From contig NZ_JABBGI010000007.1 of NCBI RefSeq assembly GCF_012927325.1, forward strand, positions 124,001-188,000: DNA of 64,000 nt. Direction: 5' to 3'. Positions 27,458-36,242 of this stretch are shown here, in pieces. Numbering within the stretch: position 1 is the first letter of the stretch; each line of letters opens with the position of its first letter. The notes below the pieces were generated by a model, which saw only the letters and a program-made list of their open reading frames with translations, was not told the origin of the DNA and made no database searches. Made by a program: the position numbers and the translations under genes. The DNA is from Chryseobacterium antibioticum. Lineage in GTDB: Bacteria > Bacteroidota > Bacteroidia > Flavobacteriales > Weeksellaceae.

Positions 27458-29611
27458 TTACTGTTGTTGGTTTCCAACCTTGTTCCAGATCTCAATTCTG
27501 TAATCTTTGATATCTGCATTATCCTGAAGACTCTTCATCCAAGCCTGTCCGAACATCTGTGCTCCTCTCTGCGTAATAGATTCAGTAAACTGCTTAAGGT
27601 CACCCGGCTGTTTGTTTATTGTTTCTGATTTTTTGATCAATACATAAACTCCTGTTCCACCCTCGATAGCGTTTGAAAGTTTACCTTTCGCAACACCGAA
27701 AGCTGCACCGGCAACCTTAGGCTCCATAGAACCGGCTACTGAAGGGTTAAGCATATTCACCTGAGCAGACTGCTTTGTTGAAGCAAACAGTTTAGCGATC
27801 TGATCTAAATTAGAAGCTTTAGCTCCAGCAATTTTATCAGTAATCTGTTTTGCAGCTAATTTGTTTTTAACGATCACTTCGATCTGGTCTCTTACAGATT
27901 CAGCATCTGCAAGACCTGCATCCTGCTTCCCGTTAAGATAGGCTACAATTTTATCACCTGTTCCTTCCACTGTAAAGAATTCTGTATCTCCTTTTGTTCT
28001 TTTCTTATCGAAAGCCCAAGCTAAGATCTCTCCATCTTTATCTGTACCAAGTCCCTGAAGCTGTCCGTCAAATCTTTTGGCTGCTTTAGGATTGGAGAAC
28101 TGATAGTTTCCTTTTTTAGCAATATTCACGAAATCGTTGAAAGATTTCCCTTGAACCTGCTGAATAAATCTTCTTGCTTTTTTATCAGATTCTGCCTCTG
28201 TAGCATCTGAAGACTTCACTTCTTTTACAAGGTTAGCTACTTTATAGCTCATTGACCCTGCTTTTTTATCTTCAATATTGATGATATGGTATCCGAACTG
28301 TGTTTCTACAATACCAGTAGCTCCTTTAGGGTTGTTGGCTAAATAGGTAAGGAATTCCGGAACGAAAGGCGTTTCAGGAGTTGTCCATCCTAAGCTTCCT
28401 CCTTGTGCAGCAGAACTTGGGTCATTAGAAAGTTTGATAAACTCTGTAAATTTAGCAGGGCTTGCTTTCACAATAGCTCCGATAGAGTCTGCCAGTTTCT
28501 TAGCCTGTTCCTTAGATCTTGCCACACCTTCTCCTGCCGGGCTTCCTTTGAAAGCAATCAGGATGTGTCTTGACAAGGTAGAGTCAGAAGTCTTTTTATC
28601 CAAAAGTTTTGAAACTACGTAGAAATTCTGCTCCTTGTAAGGTCCGAAGGTCTGTCCGATAGCGGCAGATGCAATCTGTCCCTGAATAGCCTGAGGCAAT
28701 TGGTTCGGCTTTGCATACTGATTGTTATAAGGCATATCAGAATTGGCCATTACAAACATGGAGTCATTCTTTGTATTCTGGAAGTTTTCAGCTCCTCCGC
28801 TTGCATCTGTACCTCCAGAGAAAAGTTTATTGATTTCCTTCTGAGCAGCTGCATCATCTGCAGGGCTAGGGGTAGAAGGGAAATATACAATTCCAATATT
28901 TCTGCTAGGTTCAGCTTTAAACATTACAGGGTGTTGTTTGATATAATTATCAAGGTCTGCCGTAGTAACGTTGATCTTCGTTTTCTGAAGGTATGCAGCA
29001 TAATCAATCTTTACAAAATCGATGTCTGCTAACTGGTCTCTCTGCTTCATAAGCTCTTCAGCCTCTTTCTTACCAGTAGTAATACCCGCTGAAATATTAG
29101 TAAACACCTGTCTCGCCATGAGTCTGTACTCAACGGTTTTTCTGGTTTTCAACCACTGGTTGTAACCTTCCGGATTGGTGCTTTTTAACGTTTCAATTTC
29201 TTTTTTAAGTTCTTGAGTTTTAAAATTACCTTTCTCATCAAAAAACTGCTTTTGTTGGGCAAACATCTGATCATACTGGATCTGATTCCAGAAATAGTCG
29301 TCAGTCATCTCAAAGCCCAACTTCTCAAACTGTTGCTTGATAAGTTTAGATTGTACAAGTAACTGCCAAGCCTGCTCTTCAAGTCCCGTTTTTGGACGGC
29401 CTTGTTGTTCAGCCTGTTGCTGCAGTACGAAAAGCTGATCGTTGAACTCTTCGCGGGTGACTTTCTCACCGTTTACTTTTCCTAAAACGTCAGGATTTTT
29501 CCCAAAAACCTTGTCGATGCTCTCAGGGTTTACCAGAAACGCTAAAAGCGCCAATGCTATCACTCCCATCAAAAGCCAAGGCTTACTCCTAATCTGTCCT
29601 AAAATTGCCAT
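27458..29611 (-). CDS. PpiD-like peptidylprolyl isomerase, inner-membrane foldase
   Basis: A 717-residue protein with one N-terminal membrane anchor (about residues 12-28, PWLLMGVIALALLAFLV), a SurA-like chaperone region (VNGEKVTREEFNDQLF), and a parvulin PpiC domain from about residue 345 (SRHILIAFKGSP...GGSLGWTTPETPFVPEF...TQFGYHIINIEDKK). A second parvulin-like region is degenerate. It helps fold envelope proteins leaving the Sec translocon. It is divergent from lon, a plausible link to envelope and protein-quality stress. A 7-of-8 -7 box (TATTTTCG) lies at 29641-29648. Confidence 0.92.
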   Translation of the reverse strand: MAILGQIRSKPWLLMGVIALALLAFLVNPESIDKVFGKNPDVLGKVNGEKVTREEFNDQLFVLQQQAEQQGRPKTGLEEQAWQLLVQSKLIKQQFEKLGFEMTDDYFWNQIQYDQMFAQQKQFFDEKGNFKTQELKKEIETLKSTNPEGYNQWLKTRKTVEYRLMARQVFTNISAGITTGKKEAEELMKQRDQLADIDFVKIDYAAYLQKTKINVTTADLDNYIKQHPVMFKAEPSRNIGIVYFPSTPSPADDAAAQKEINKLFSGGTDASGGAENFQNTKNDSMFVMANSDMPYNNQYAKPNQLPQAIQGQIASAAIGQTFGPYKEQNFYVVSKLLDKKTSDSTLSRHILIAFKGSPAGEGVARSKEQAKKLADSIGAIVKASPAKFTEFIKLSNDPSSAAQGGSLGWTTPETPFVPEFLTYLANNPKGATGIVETQFGYHIINIEDKKAGSMSYKVANLVKEVKSSDATEAESDKKARRFIQQVQGKSFNDFVNIAKKGNYQFSNPKAAKRFDGQLQGLGTDKDGEILAWAFDKKRTKGDTEFFTVEGTGDKIVAYLNGKQDAGLADAESVRDQIEVIVKNKLAAKQITDKIAGAKASNLDQIAKLFASTKQSAQVNMLNPSVAGSMEPKVAGAAFGVAKGKLSNAIEGGTGVYVLIKKSETINKQPGDLKQFTESITQRGAQMFGQAWMKSLQDNADIKDYRIEIWNKVGNQQQ

Positions 29612-29845
29612 TTTATATATTATAGTTTTTTATCAGTTTGCGAAAATACACATTTTTAAGAAATTAGAGAAGCAGAAGTCCTTTATTTTAATTTTTAAAA
29701 TGAAAGATTGTTGAAAAAAGGAAATTTTGACCATATTTTTTAGCAAAAAACAAATGGCATAGGTATTGTGCAATATAGAGAACTATAGTACGCTGCACGT
29801 TTTCAGCGCATATTGTAAAATATCATTTTAACGATTTAAAACGAA

Positions 29846-29862
29846 GATGACAATTTGTCATT
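29846..29862. promoter_or_regulatory. Palindromic operator candidate before lon
   Basis: ATGACAATTTGTCAT (29847-29861) is a perfect 15-base inverted repeat around a central T. Its centre lies about 18 bases upstream of the lon ATG. It looks like a dimeric regulator site; the cognate protein is unknown. Confidence 0.5.
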
Positions 29863-29871
29863 TGATTAACT

Positions 29872-32277
29872 ATGACAGAATTTGAAGATATTAGTTTAGA
29901 GGAAATGATCAGCGATGGGTTTGACATTGTAGCCGAAGAGATCAATCTTTCAGACTTTTCGGAGACTGATAAAAATTCCGAACAAAGAATATTCCCTATA
30001 CTTCCCGTAAGAAATATGGTTATGTTTCCGAACGTGGTAATTCCTATTACTGCAGGAAGAAAAACATCGATACAGCTTTTGGAAGAAGCCCAGAAAAATG
30101 GTGATTTCATTGGGATCGTCAGCCAGAAAAATTCAGAGTTGGAGCAGCCTGCCGAGAAAGATATGTACCAGACCGGCACACTGGCGAAGATCATCAAAAT
30201 CATCAAACTTCCTGAAGGTAATATCACAGCTATTACGAAAGGTTTCCACAGATTTAAGATCAAAAAAATCGTAGAAAGCCGGCCTTATTTTAAAGCGGAA
30301 ATCACAAAACTAAAAGATACACGTCCAAAAAATAAGGAAGAGTATGATGCTCTTCTTGAAAATATAAAAGATCTTGCTTTAAAGATTATTGAACTGGATC
30401 CGAATATTCCCAACGCGGCTAATTTCGCGATTAAGAATATTAATAATAATGATGACCTGCTGAATTTCATCTGTACCAACTCCAATTTCCCATCTCTAGA
30501 AAAACAGAAACTTCTTGAAGAAAAGAGTCTCGTAGAAAGGGCTAACAAGTGCTATGAAATGATGCACGAGGATTTCAGAAAGCTGGAATTAAGAAACCAG
30601 ATCCATCAGAAAACATCAAAAGACCTTGATAAGCAGCAGAGAGAATATTTTCTGAACCAGCAGATCAGAACCATCCAGGACGAACTGGGAGGCGGTCCGG
30701 AAAGTGATGTGGAAGAGCTTATCGATAAAGCAAGCAGAAAAAAATGGAACCAGGAAGTAGAGGAACATTTCCAGAAAGAGATCAACAGACTGCAGCGTCA
30801 GAACCCGAATTCTCCGGATTATAACGTTCAGAGAAATTATCTTGATTTCTTTACGGATCTTCCATGGGAGACTTACACAAAAGATGTTTTTGATATTGCT
30901 AAAGCTGAGAAGATCTTAGACAAGGCTCATTTCGGACTTGAAGATATTAAGAAAAGGATTCTGGAGCACATGGCTGTTTTAAAATTAAAAAACAACATGA
31001 AATCCCCTATTCTATTGCTTGTAGGGCCTCCGGGAGTAGGAAAAACTTCTTTAGGAAAATCTGTTGCTGATGCTTTGGGAAGAAAATATGTACGATTATC
31101 TCTGGGTGGACTTCATGACGAAAGTGAGATCCGTGGACACAGAAAAACATATATTGGAGCCATGGCGGGAAGAATCCTGCAGACGATCAAGAAATCTGGT
31201 ACTTCTAACCCGGTGATTGTCCTTGATGAAATTGATAAAATCGCTCAGGGCCTTCACGGTGATCCAAGCTCTGCCCTTTTAGAGGTTCTCGACCCTGAAC
31301 AGAATAAAGCGTTCTATGATAATTTCTTAGAAATGGGTTATGACTTGTCTAAAGTGATGTTTATCGCAACTGCCAATTCACTTTCCACGATTCAGACACC
31401 GCTTTTAGACAGAACGGAGATCATTCAGATTGCCGGATATACGATGGAAGAAAAGACGGAGATCGCCAAAAGACATTTAATTAAAAAACAACAGGAAGAA
31501 AATGGATTGGATGCGAAATCATTCAAACTTGGAAATCCTGAGCTTAAACATATTATCGAAGCACACACTTCGGAAAGTGGGGTAAGAACTTTAGAAAAAA
31601 GAATTGCTGCTATTGCAAGATGGGTTGCTCTGCAGACTGCACTGGTAAAAAAATACGACCCAAAGATCACCATTGAGAAAGTAGACGAAATTCTTGGGGT
31701 TCCAAGACCTAAAAGTTTGTCTGAAATCACTGGTGTACCTGGTGTTGTAACAGGTTTGGCCTGGACAAGTGTTGGGGGAGACATTTTATATATTGAAAGC
31801 ATTTTAAGCAATGGAAAGGGAAGCCTTACCATGACCGGGAACTTAGGTACGGTCATGAAGGAGTCCGCCACTATTGCTTTGGAATATATCAAAGCCAGAC
31901 ATGATGATCTTGGAATAGCTCAGGAAGATCTGGACAAGAAAAACATCCACGTTCACGTTCCGGAAGGGGCGACACCGAAAGACGGACCATCTGCAGGTAT
32001 TGCAATGCTGACGTCAATGGTTTCTTCATTCAAGAACAAGAAAGTAAGACCTCACCTTGCGATGACGGGAGAGATAACGTTAAGAGGAAAAGTACTTCCT
32101 GTAGGCGGAATCAAAGAAAAACTGCTTGCTGCTACCAGAGCAGGAATAAAAGAAGTAATTCTCTGTGAAGCGAACAGAAAAGATGTGGAAGAGATCAAAA
32201 AAGATTATCTTAAAAACCTGACTGTACATTATGTGAACAGAATGGAAGAGGTGATTGATGTGGCGATCGAAAAATAA
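29872..32277 (+). CDS. lon: ATP-dependent protease Lon
   Basis: Cytoplasmic AAA+ protease degrading misfolded and regulatory proteins. The 801-residue protein has the N-terminal LON substrate domain (about residues 40-240, ILPVRNMVMFPNVVIPI), a coiled-coil linker, Walker A GPPGVGKT at 385-392, and a C-terminal protease domain with catalytic Ser 707 (DGPSAGI) and the lysine of the GGIKEK segment about 43 residues later. Complete and typical. It has its own strong terminator at 32304. Confidence 0.97.
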   Translation: MTEFEDISLEEMISDGFDIVAEEINLSDFSETDKNSEQRIFPILPVRNMVMFPNVVIPITAGRKTSIQLLEEAQKNGDFIGIVSQKNSELEQPAEKDMYQTGTLAKIIKIIKLPEGNITAITKGFHRFKIKKIVESRPYFKAEITKLKDTRPKNKEEYDALLENIKDLALKIIELDPNIPNAANFAIKNINNNDDLLNFICTNSNFPSLEKQKLLEEKSLVERANKCYEMMHEDFRKLELRNQIHQKTSKDLDKQQREYFLNQQIRTIQDELGGGPESDVEELIDKASRKKWNQEVEEHFQKEINRLQRQNPNSPDYNVQRNYLDFFTDLPWETYTKDVFDIAKAEKILDKAHFGLEDIKKRILEHMAVLKLKNNMKSPILLLVGPPGVGKTSLGKSVADALGRKYVRLSLGGLHDESEIRGHRKTYIGAMAGRILQTIKKSGTSNPVIVLDEIDKIAQGLHGDPSSALLEVLDPEQNKAFYDNFLEMGYDLSKVMFIATANSLSTIQTPLLDRTEIIQIAGYTMEEKTEIAKRHLIKKQQEENGLDAKSFKLGNPELKHIIEAHTSESGVRTLEKRIAAIARWVALQTALVKKYDPKITIEKVDEILGVPRPKSLSEITGVPGVVTGLAWTSVGGDILYIESILSNGKGSLTMTGNLGTVMKESATIALEYIKARHDDLGIAQEDLDKKNIHVHVPEGATPKDGPSAGIAMLTSMVSSFKNKKVRPHLAMTGEITLRGKVLPVGGIKEKLLAATRAGIKEVILCEANRKDVEEIKKDYLKNLTVHYVNRMEEVIDVAIEK

Positions 32278-32303
32278 TTCAGAACTATGAACTCTCAATA
32301 AGG

Positions 32304-32341
32304 AAACGCGTCTCAGATTAGGTCTGGGGTGCGTTTTTTTT
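32304..32341 (+). terminator. Terminator of lon
   Basis: AACGC...CTCAGA and TCTGGG...GCGTT form a two-part stem followed by TTTTTTTT at 32334-32341. Confidence 0.8.
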
Positions 32342-32623
32342 AAAATTCACCACAAAAGATACAAAAATTTTAATACTTACGTGATTTTAAGCTAAATATA
32401 TTACGCATAGGAAGAGCACTTAAGTTTATGAAAATCTTAGATTTTCTTCAGTATAATAAATCGGTGTAATCTGAGAAATCTGCGTGAGATTATTTTAAAG
32501 AAATACATACCACACGGCGCTATTCCTACATCTTCTCATTCAAAAAGAATTATGTTAATTAACCCAAAAGATCCGATTAATTAGTTGTGTTTTCTTATTT
32601 TTATCCGACAGATTTGAAAAATT
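32342..32623. other. 282-base spacer without a gene
   Basis: AT-rich sequence between the lon terminator and the AI-2E gene. No open frame of note and no perfect TAnnTTTG box were found. It contains a loose repetition near 32460-32495 (TGTAATCTGAGAAATCTGCG), a pattern of AATCTG words that I associate with decayed intergenic repeats in Flavobacteriia. Nothing else supported. Confidence 0.5.
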
Positions 32624-33736
32624 ATGAATTTCCTTAGACTCCCGTTTCTTGTTAAGCTCACGCTTGTCGTTATTTCCATCATTGGTCTCGGCTACCTGTT
32701 GACACTTGGACAGAGTATTTTAGCTCCTTTCTTTTTGGCTTTTTTAATGGCTATGCTCTTTCTTCCTGCTGCGACTTTCATGGAAAGAAGGCTAAGGTTT
32801 CCAAGATCTATATCGACGATGACTTCGGTCTTCTTTATGCTCGCCATTTTATGCGGAATCATTTATTTTTTCGGATCACAGCTTTCCGATTTCAGCAAAG
32901 ATCTGCCCCATCTCAGGGATCAGATGACCACTGTTTTTAATAATCTTCAGCACTGGATATCAAAAACATTCAACGTAAAAATAGATGAGCAGCTTGATTA
33001 CATTAATCAGGGATTAAATAAATTACTTTCTTCTTCCGGTGTCATCTTAGGCTTTACTTTTGGAATATTTTCCAGCGGTTTCGGCTTTATTGTTTTCTTC
33101 ACCCTGTTTTTTATCTTCATTTTAAATTACAGAAGAATTCTTAATAATTTCATTGTAACCGTTTTTAACGAAAGACATAAAACCAGCGTACAGGAAGTTG
33201 TAAACGAGATCAGAGTAATGACGAAGAAATATATTTTCGGACTCTGCCTGCAGGTTTTGATCGTTTCCATTCTTTGTTCAATCGTTCTTACAGTTCTGGG
33301 AGTAAAGTATGCGATACTTCTTGCCGTTTTGACAGGCTTACTCAATGTGATTCCTTATCTGGGAATCTGCATTTCCCTTTTGATCTCATGTTTCATTGCC
33401 TTTGCCACGGGTACGCCCTCTACCTGTATTTATGTAGCCATTGGATATATTGCCATTCATGTCGTTGACGGAAACATTGTGCTTCCATTTGTAGTGGGTT
33501 CAAAAGTGAAGATCAACGCTTTATTTTCCTTTATCGGAATTATTTTGGGTGAACATCTTTGGGGAATCGCGGGAATGTTTCTCTGTATCCCGGCTATTGC
33601 CATCATTAAAATCATCTTCGAAAGAGTAGATGGCTTGAAACCTTGGGGCAAACTGCTTGGAGAGGAAGAAAAGCCTAATAAAAAGAAAAAGACCTACAAG
33701 ATCTCTAAAAACATTACTCTGAAGGAAATGGATTGA
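32624..33736 (+). CDS. AI-2E/PerM-family transporter
   Basis: A 370-residue membrane protein of the AI-2E exporter/PerM family with about eight helices: an N-terminal pair (residues 8-50), a helix near 60-80, and the conserved C-terminal block (LLAVLTGLLNVIPYLGICI...DGNIVLPFVVGSKVKINAL...GMFLCIPAIAIIKI). The substrate is not predictable; members export AI-2 or act as Na+/H+ antiporters. The C-terminal tail is lysine-rich. Single-gene unit. Confidence 0.9.
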   Translation: MNFLRLPFLVKLTLVVISIIGLGYLLTLGQSILAPFFLAFLMAMLFLPAATFMERRLRFPRSISTMTSVFFMLAILCGIIYFFGSQLSDFSKDLPHLRDQMTTVFNNLQHWISKTFNVKIDEQLDYINQGLNKLLSSSGVILGFTFGIFSSGFGFIVFFTLFFIFILNYRRILNNFIVTVFNERHKTSVQEVVNEIRVMTKKYIFGLCLQVLIVSILCSIVLTVLGVKYAILLAVLTGLLNVIPYLGICISLLISCFIAFATGTPSTCIYVAIGYIAIHVVDGNIVLPFVVGSKVKINALFSFIGIILGEHLWGIAGMFLCIPAIAIIKIIFERVDGLKPWGKLLGEEEKPNKKKKTYKISKNITLKEMD

Positions 33737-33768
33737 TGATGAGTCATTATTCATCGATTATCACCTAT

Positions 33769-33796
33769 AAAAAAAGCTGCCTCACTTGAGACAGCC
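33769..33796 (-). terminator. Terminator of the GG-leader peptide gene
   Basis: On the minus strand GCTGTCTCA and TGAGGCAGC form a 9-bp stem (one G-U) with a 2-base loop, followed by TTTTTTT. A further outer pairing (ACCTATA / TATAGGT) extends it, so it may also serve the convergent AI-2E gene. Confidence 0.75.
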
Positions 33797-33809
33797 CTAT
33801 AGGTAATTT

Positions 33810-34052
33810 TTACAATGCACATAACGGATCCATCCCGTTAGGACAAGTCTGATTACATGGAATATACGCATGGCTATCAGGACAGTATCCTAAATCCGAA
33901 CCACCTCCACCGCCTGGACCTCCTAAACAAGGGTCTCCCGGTGGAATTATACACGGACAGCCTTCCGGCCCTATATCACAGATAGGAGGCTTTCCTCCGC
34001 CATGAACTTTCTTTAAATTCTCACGATTTAATTTTTGAAGATTTTTCAGCAT
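33810..34052 (-). CDS. Orphan GG-leader, Cys/Gly/Pro-rich bacteriocin-like peptide
   Basis: An 80-residue peptide with a bacteriocin-type leader (MLKNLQKLNRENLKKVHGG) whose Gly-Gly would be the cleavage site of a C39-type peptidase exporter. The remaining part has eight cysteines, many Pro and Gly (PGGGGG), and no helix. Such proteins are annotated 'bacteriocin-like' in Chryseobacterium, and no maturation enzyme or exporter lies nearby. It has its own perfect -7 box (34082) and terminator. Function as antimicrobial or secreted signal is unproven. Confidence 0.8.
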   Translation of the reverse strand: MLKNLQKLNRENLKKVHGGGKPPICDIGPEGCPCIIPPGDPCLGGPGGGGGSDLGYCPDSHAYIPCNQTCPNGMDPLCAL

Positions 34053-34081
34053 AATACTATTGTTTAGTTTGATTTGTTCAA

Positions 34082-34089
34082 CAAATATA
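34082..34089 (-). promoter_or_regulatory. -7 box of the GG-leader peptide gene
   Basis: TATATTTG on the minus strand is a perfect TAnnTTTG box 30 bases before the ATG. Confidence 0.55.
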
Positions 34090-34184
34090 TTAAATCAAAT
34101 TAAAAAATCATATGTGATACTAGATGAAATAACAAATATTCTCAAGTTTTATTTAAAATAAACAAACGAATACCATTTTTGTTT

Positions 34185-34192
34185 TACATTTG
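34185..34192 (+). promoter_or_regulatory. -7 box of the DoxX-like gene
   Basis: TACATTTG is a perfect TAnnTTTG box 18 bases before the ATG at 34210. Confidence 0.55.
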
Positions 34193-34209
34193 ATATAAAA
34201 TCAACAATC

Positions 34210-34587
34210 ATGAAAATCGTAAAATTTATCCTTTCGTTCATATTTGCATTGATGTTTATTCATGCCGGTCTGAACAAATTTTTCCATTATTCACCCATGC
34301 CTAAAATGTCCGATGAGCAGATAAAAATCTTTGCTGCATTCGGTGAAATCGGCTGGTTACTGCCATTAGTGGGAATCGTAGAAATTGTTGGCGGAGTACT
34401 ATTTATCTTCCAGAAAACCAAAGCTTTGGGCGCCATTATCCTCCTTCCTGTCATGATAGGAATGGTAATTCATAATATATACAGAGACCCAACCCAAATG
34501 GGAATTATCACCGCTGTAGTAATGTTCCTCATTAATATCTGGGCAATTATTGATGACCGGGAGAAATATAAAGCTTTGATTAGTTAA
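34210..34587 (+). CDS. DoxX-family membrane protein
   Basis: A 125-residue protein with four transmembrane helices and the DoxX-like N-terminal pattern (FIFALMFIHAGLNKFFHYSPMP) and GEIGWLLPLVGIVEIVGG in the middle. The family includes quinol-oxidase-associated and redox-stress membrane proteins, but most members have no proven role. Single gene, convergent with the acyl-CoA dehydrogenase. Confidence 0.85.
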   Translation: MKIVKFILSFIFALMFIHAGLNKFFHYSPMPKMSDEQIKIFAAFGEIGWLLPLVGIVEIVGGVLFIFQKTKALGAIILLPVMIGMVIHNIYRDPTQMGIITAVVMFLINIWAIIDDREKYKALIS

Positions 34588-34595
34588 AAGGTTAT

Positions 34596-34672
34596 AGATA
34601 ATAGGTAGCAGGTGGCAGGTAACAAAGCGCGCATTAACCTGCAACCTATCATCTGCTACCTGCTATCTTTTA
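34596..34672. repeat. Imperfect inverted repeat between convergent genes
   Basis: The left arm (TAGGTAGCAGGTGGCAGGT near 34599-34621) and the right arm (ACCTGC...ATCTGCTACCTGCTATC near 34639-34670) are largely complementary. Words AGGTAGCAG and GGCAGGT recur. It can fold into a long imperfect hairpin and probably ends both flanking transcripts. Confidence 0.55.
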
Positions 34673-36031
34673 TTATACAAATGCACTAAATCCGGTAATC
34701 GATCTTCCTACGATAAGTGAATTGATCTCTTTCGTTCCTTCGTAAGAATAGATGGCCTCAGCATCTGCCACAAATCGGGCAACATCATACTCAAGGAGAA
34801 TACCATTTCCTCCCAGCACTTCTCTGGCTCTGGAAACAATATCTCTTGTTCTTAAAGTACAGAAAACCTTGGCCAGCGAAGCATGCTCATCTTTTAAAAT
34901 CCCTTCATCCTGCATTTCAGACAACCTGAAAACCATTGTTTGCATGGCCGTAAGATTAGAAAGCATTTCTACCAAATGACCCTGGATCATCTGGAATGAG
35001 GCGATAGGTTTCCCGAACTGCTCTCTTGTTCTGGTATATTGTAATGCACTTTCGTATGCTCCTCTTGCACAGCCTGTAGCCATCCATGCTACTCCCGCTC
35101 TGGTCATACGCAATACTTTTCCGGTATCTTTGAATGAATTGGCATGTTGCAAACGGTTTTCTTCGGTTACCAGACAGTCTTTTAAAGTGATCAAACCATT
35201 CTGAACAATTCTCAATGCCATTTTCCCTTTGATTTTCTCAACGGAATAGCCCGGATTATCTTTTTCTACAATAAAACCTTTCACTTCTCCACTATCCAGA
35301 TCTCTTGCCCAGATAATAATTAAATCGGCAAATGTTGCATTTCCGATCCATTTTTTCTGACCGTTAAGAATCCAGCCTTCTTCTGTTTTTTTACAGGTGA
35401 CGGTAAGACCGCCTGCTGCCCCGGACCCCACTTCTGGTTCTGTAAGACCGAAAGCCCCTATTTTTTCAAACTTTTGCATCTGGGGAAGCCATTTTTGTTT
35501 CTGTTCTTCTGATCCACAGATATAAATAGATCCCATTGCCAAACCTGACTGAACTCCGAAAAATGTAGCAATAGAAGCATCTATTCTCGCCATCTCCATA
35601 GCAATAACCCCTTCCATCAGAAAAGGCATTCCCGGACAGCCATATCCTTCATAGGTGACCCCACAAATATTCAGTTTCTGAAATTTAGGAATGAGTTCAA
35701 AAGGAAAATCATCTCTCAGCCAATAATGATTCACCAAAGGTTTTACTTCTTTTTCCATGAACGCTCTTACCTTAAGCTGAATCTCACGTTGCTCAGGAGT
35801 CAGTGTGTGGTAGATATCATAAAAATCACCATCGATCGGGGGAAGCTCACGTTTTTTCTGATCAGGATCAAGCATTTTCATCATTCCGTTCAGTTGTTTA
35901 TCATCCAGTTTGGAAAAGTTCTGCATCAGTTTAGGGAGATCGACTTTTTGAGAAATAGTACTCAACTCGTCAAAATCTATGGATCTGAATAATTCTATTG
36001 CGTTTCTGATTTTGGAAAAAGTATTTGACAT
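34673..36031 (-). CDS. Acyl-CoA dehydrogenase (glutaryl-CoA dehydrogenase-like)
   Basis: FAD enzyme oxidising an acyl-CoA, passing electrons to ETF. The 452-residue protein (from MSNTFSKIRN) shows the FAD/substrate segments AFGLTEPEVGSGA and KKWIGNATFADLIIIWARD, the RTREQFGKPIASFQMIQGHL block, and the catalytic Glu in YSYEGTKEINSLIVGR. An unusual N-terminal extension of about 70 residues precedes the core. Glutaryl-CoA-type features fit best, but another substrate is possible. A longer start at 36103 adds an unlikely 24 residues. Confidence 0.88.
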   Translation of the reverse strand: MSNTFSKIRNAIELFRSIDFDELSTISQKVDLPKLMQNFSKLDDKQLNGMMKMLDPDQKKRELPPIDGDFYDIYHTLTPEQREIQLKVRAFMEKEVKPLVNHYWLRDDFPFELIPKFQKLNICGVTYEGYGCPGMPFLMEGVIAMEMARIDASIATFFGVQSGLAMGSIYICGSEEQKQKWLPQMQKFEKIGAFGLTEPEVGSGAAGGLTVTCKKTEEGWILNGQKKWIGNATFADLIIIWARDLDSGEVKGFIVEKDNPGYSVEKIKGKMALRIVQNGLITLKDCLVTEENRLQHANSFKDTGKVLRMTRAGVAWMATGCARGAYESALQYTRTREQFGKPIASFQMIQGHLVEMLSNLTAMQTMVFRLSEMQDEGILKDEHASLAKVFCTLRTRDIVSRAREVLGGNGILLEYDVARFVADAEAIYSYEGTKEINSLIVGRSITGFSAFV

Positions 36032-36242
36032 AGTAATGTTTTGTGGGATTGATTTGTAAAAGTGAAGCAAAAACTGCTCCGAAAACAAGCCATCCCATTG
36101 CAATCTATTTTACAAAACACTCATTTACAACCCATTAAAACACAAATATTTCTTTACAATTTTTTTGCGACGGATTTTCAAATATTACAAACGATCCTGA
36201 CAGAACTTTGACCTAAGAAAACCAACAAAAAAAATCAACGCT

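Noticed and set aside
31425..31892. 155-codon antisense frame inside lon
   Set aside because: Entirely antisense to the conserved Lon AAA+/protease region; no motif.
36032..36103. Longer N-terminus of the acyl-CoA dehydrogenase from 36103
   Set aside because: The extra 24 residues are not conserved-looking, and MSNTFSKIRN is a better start.
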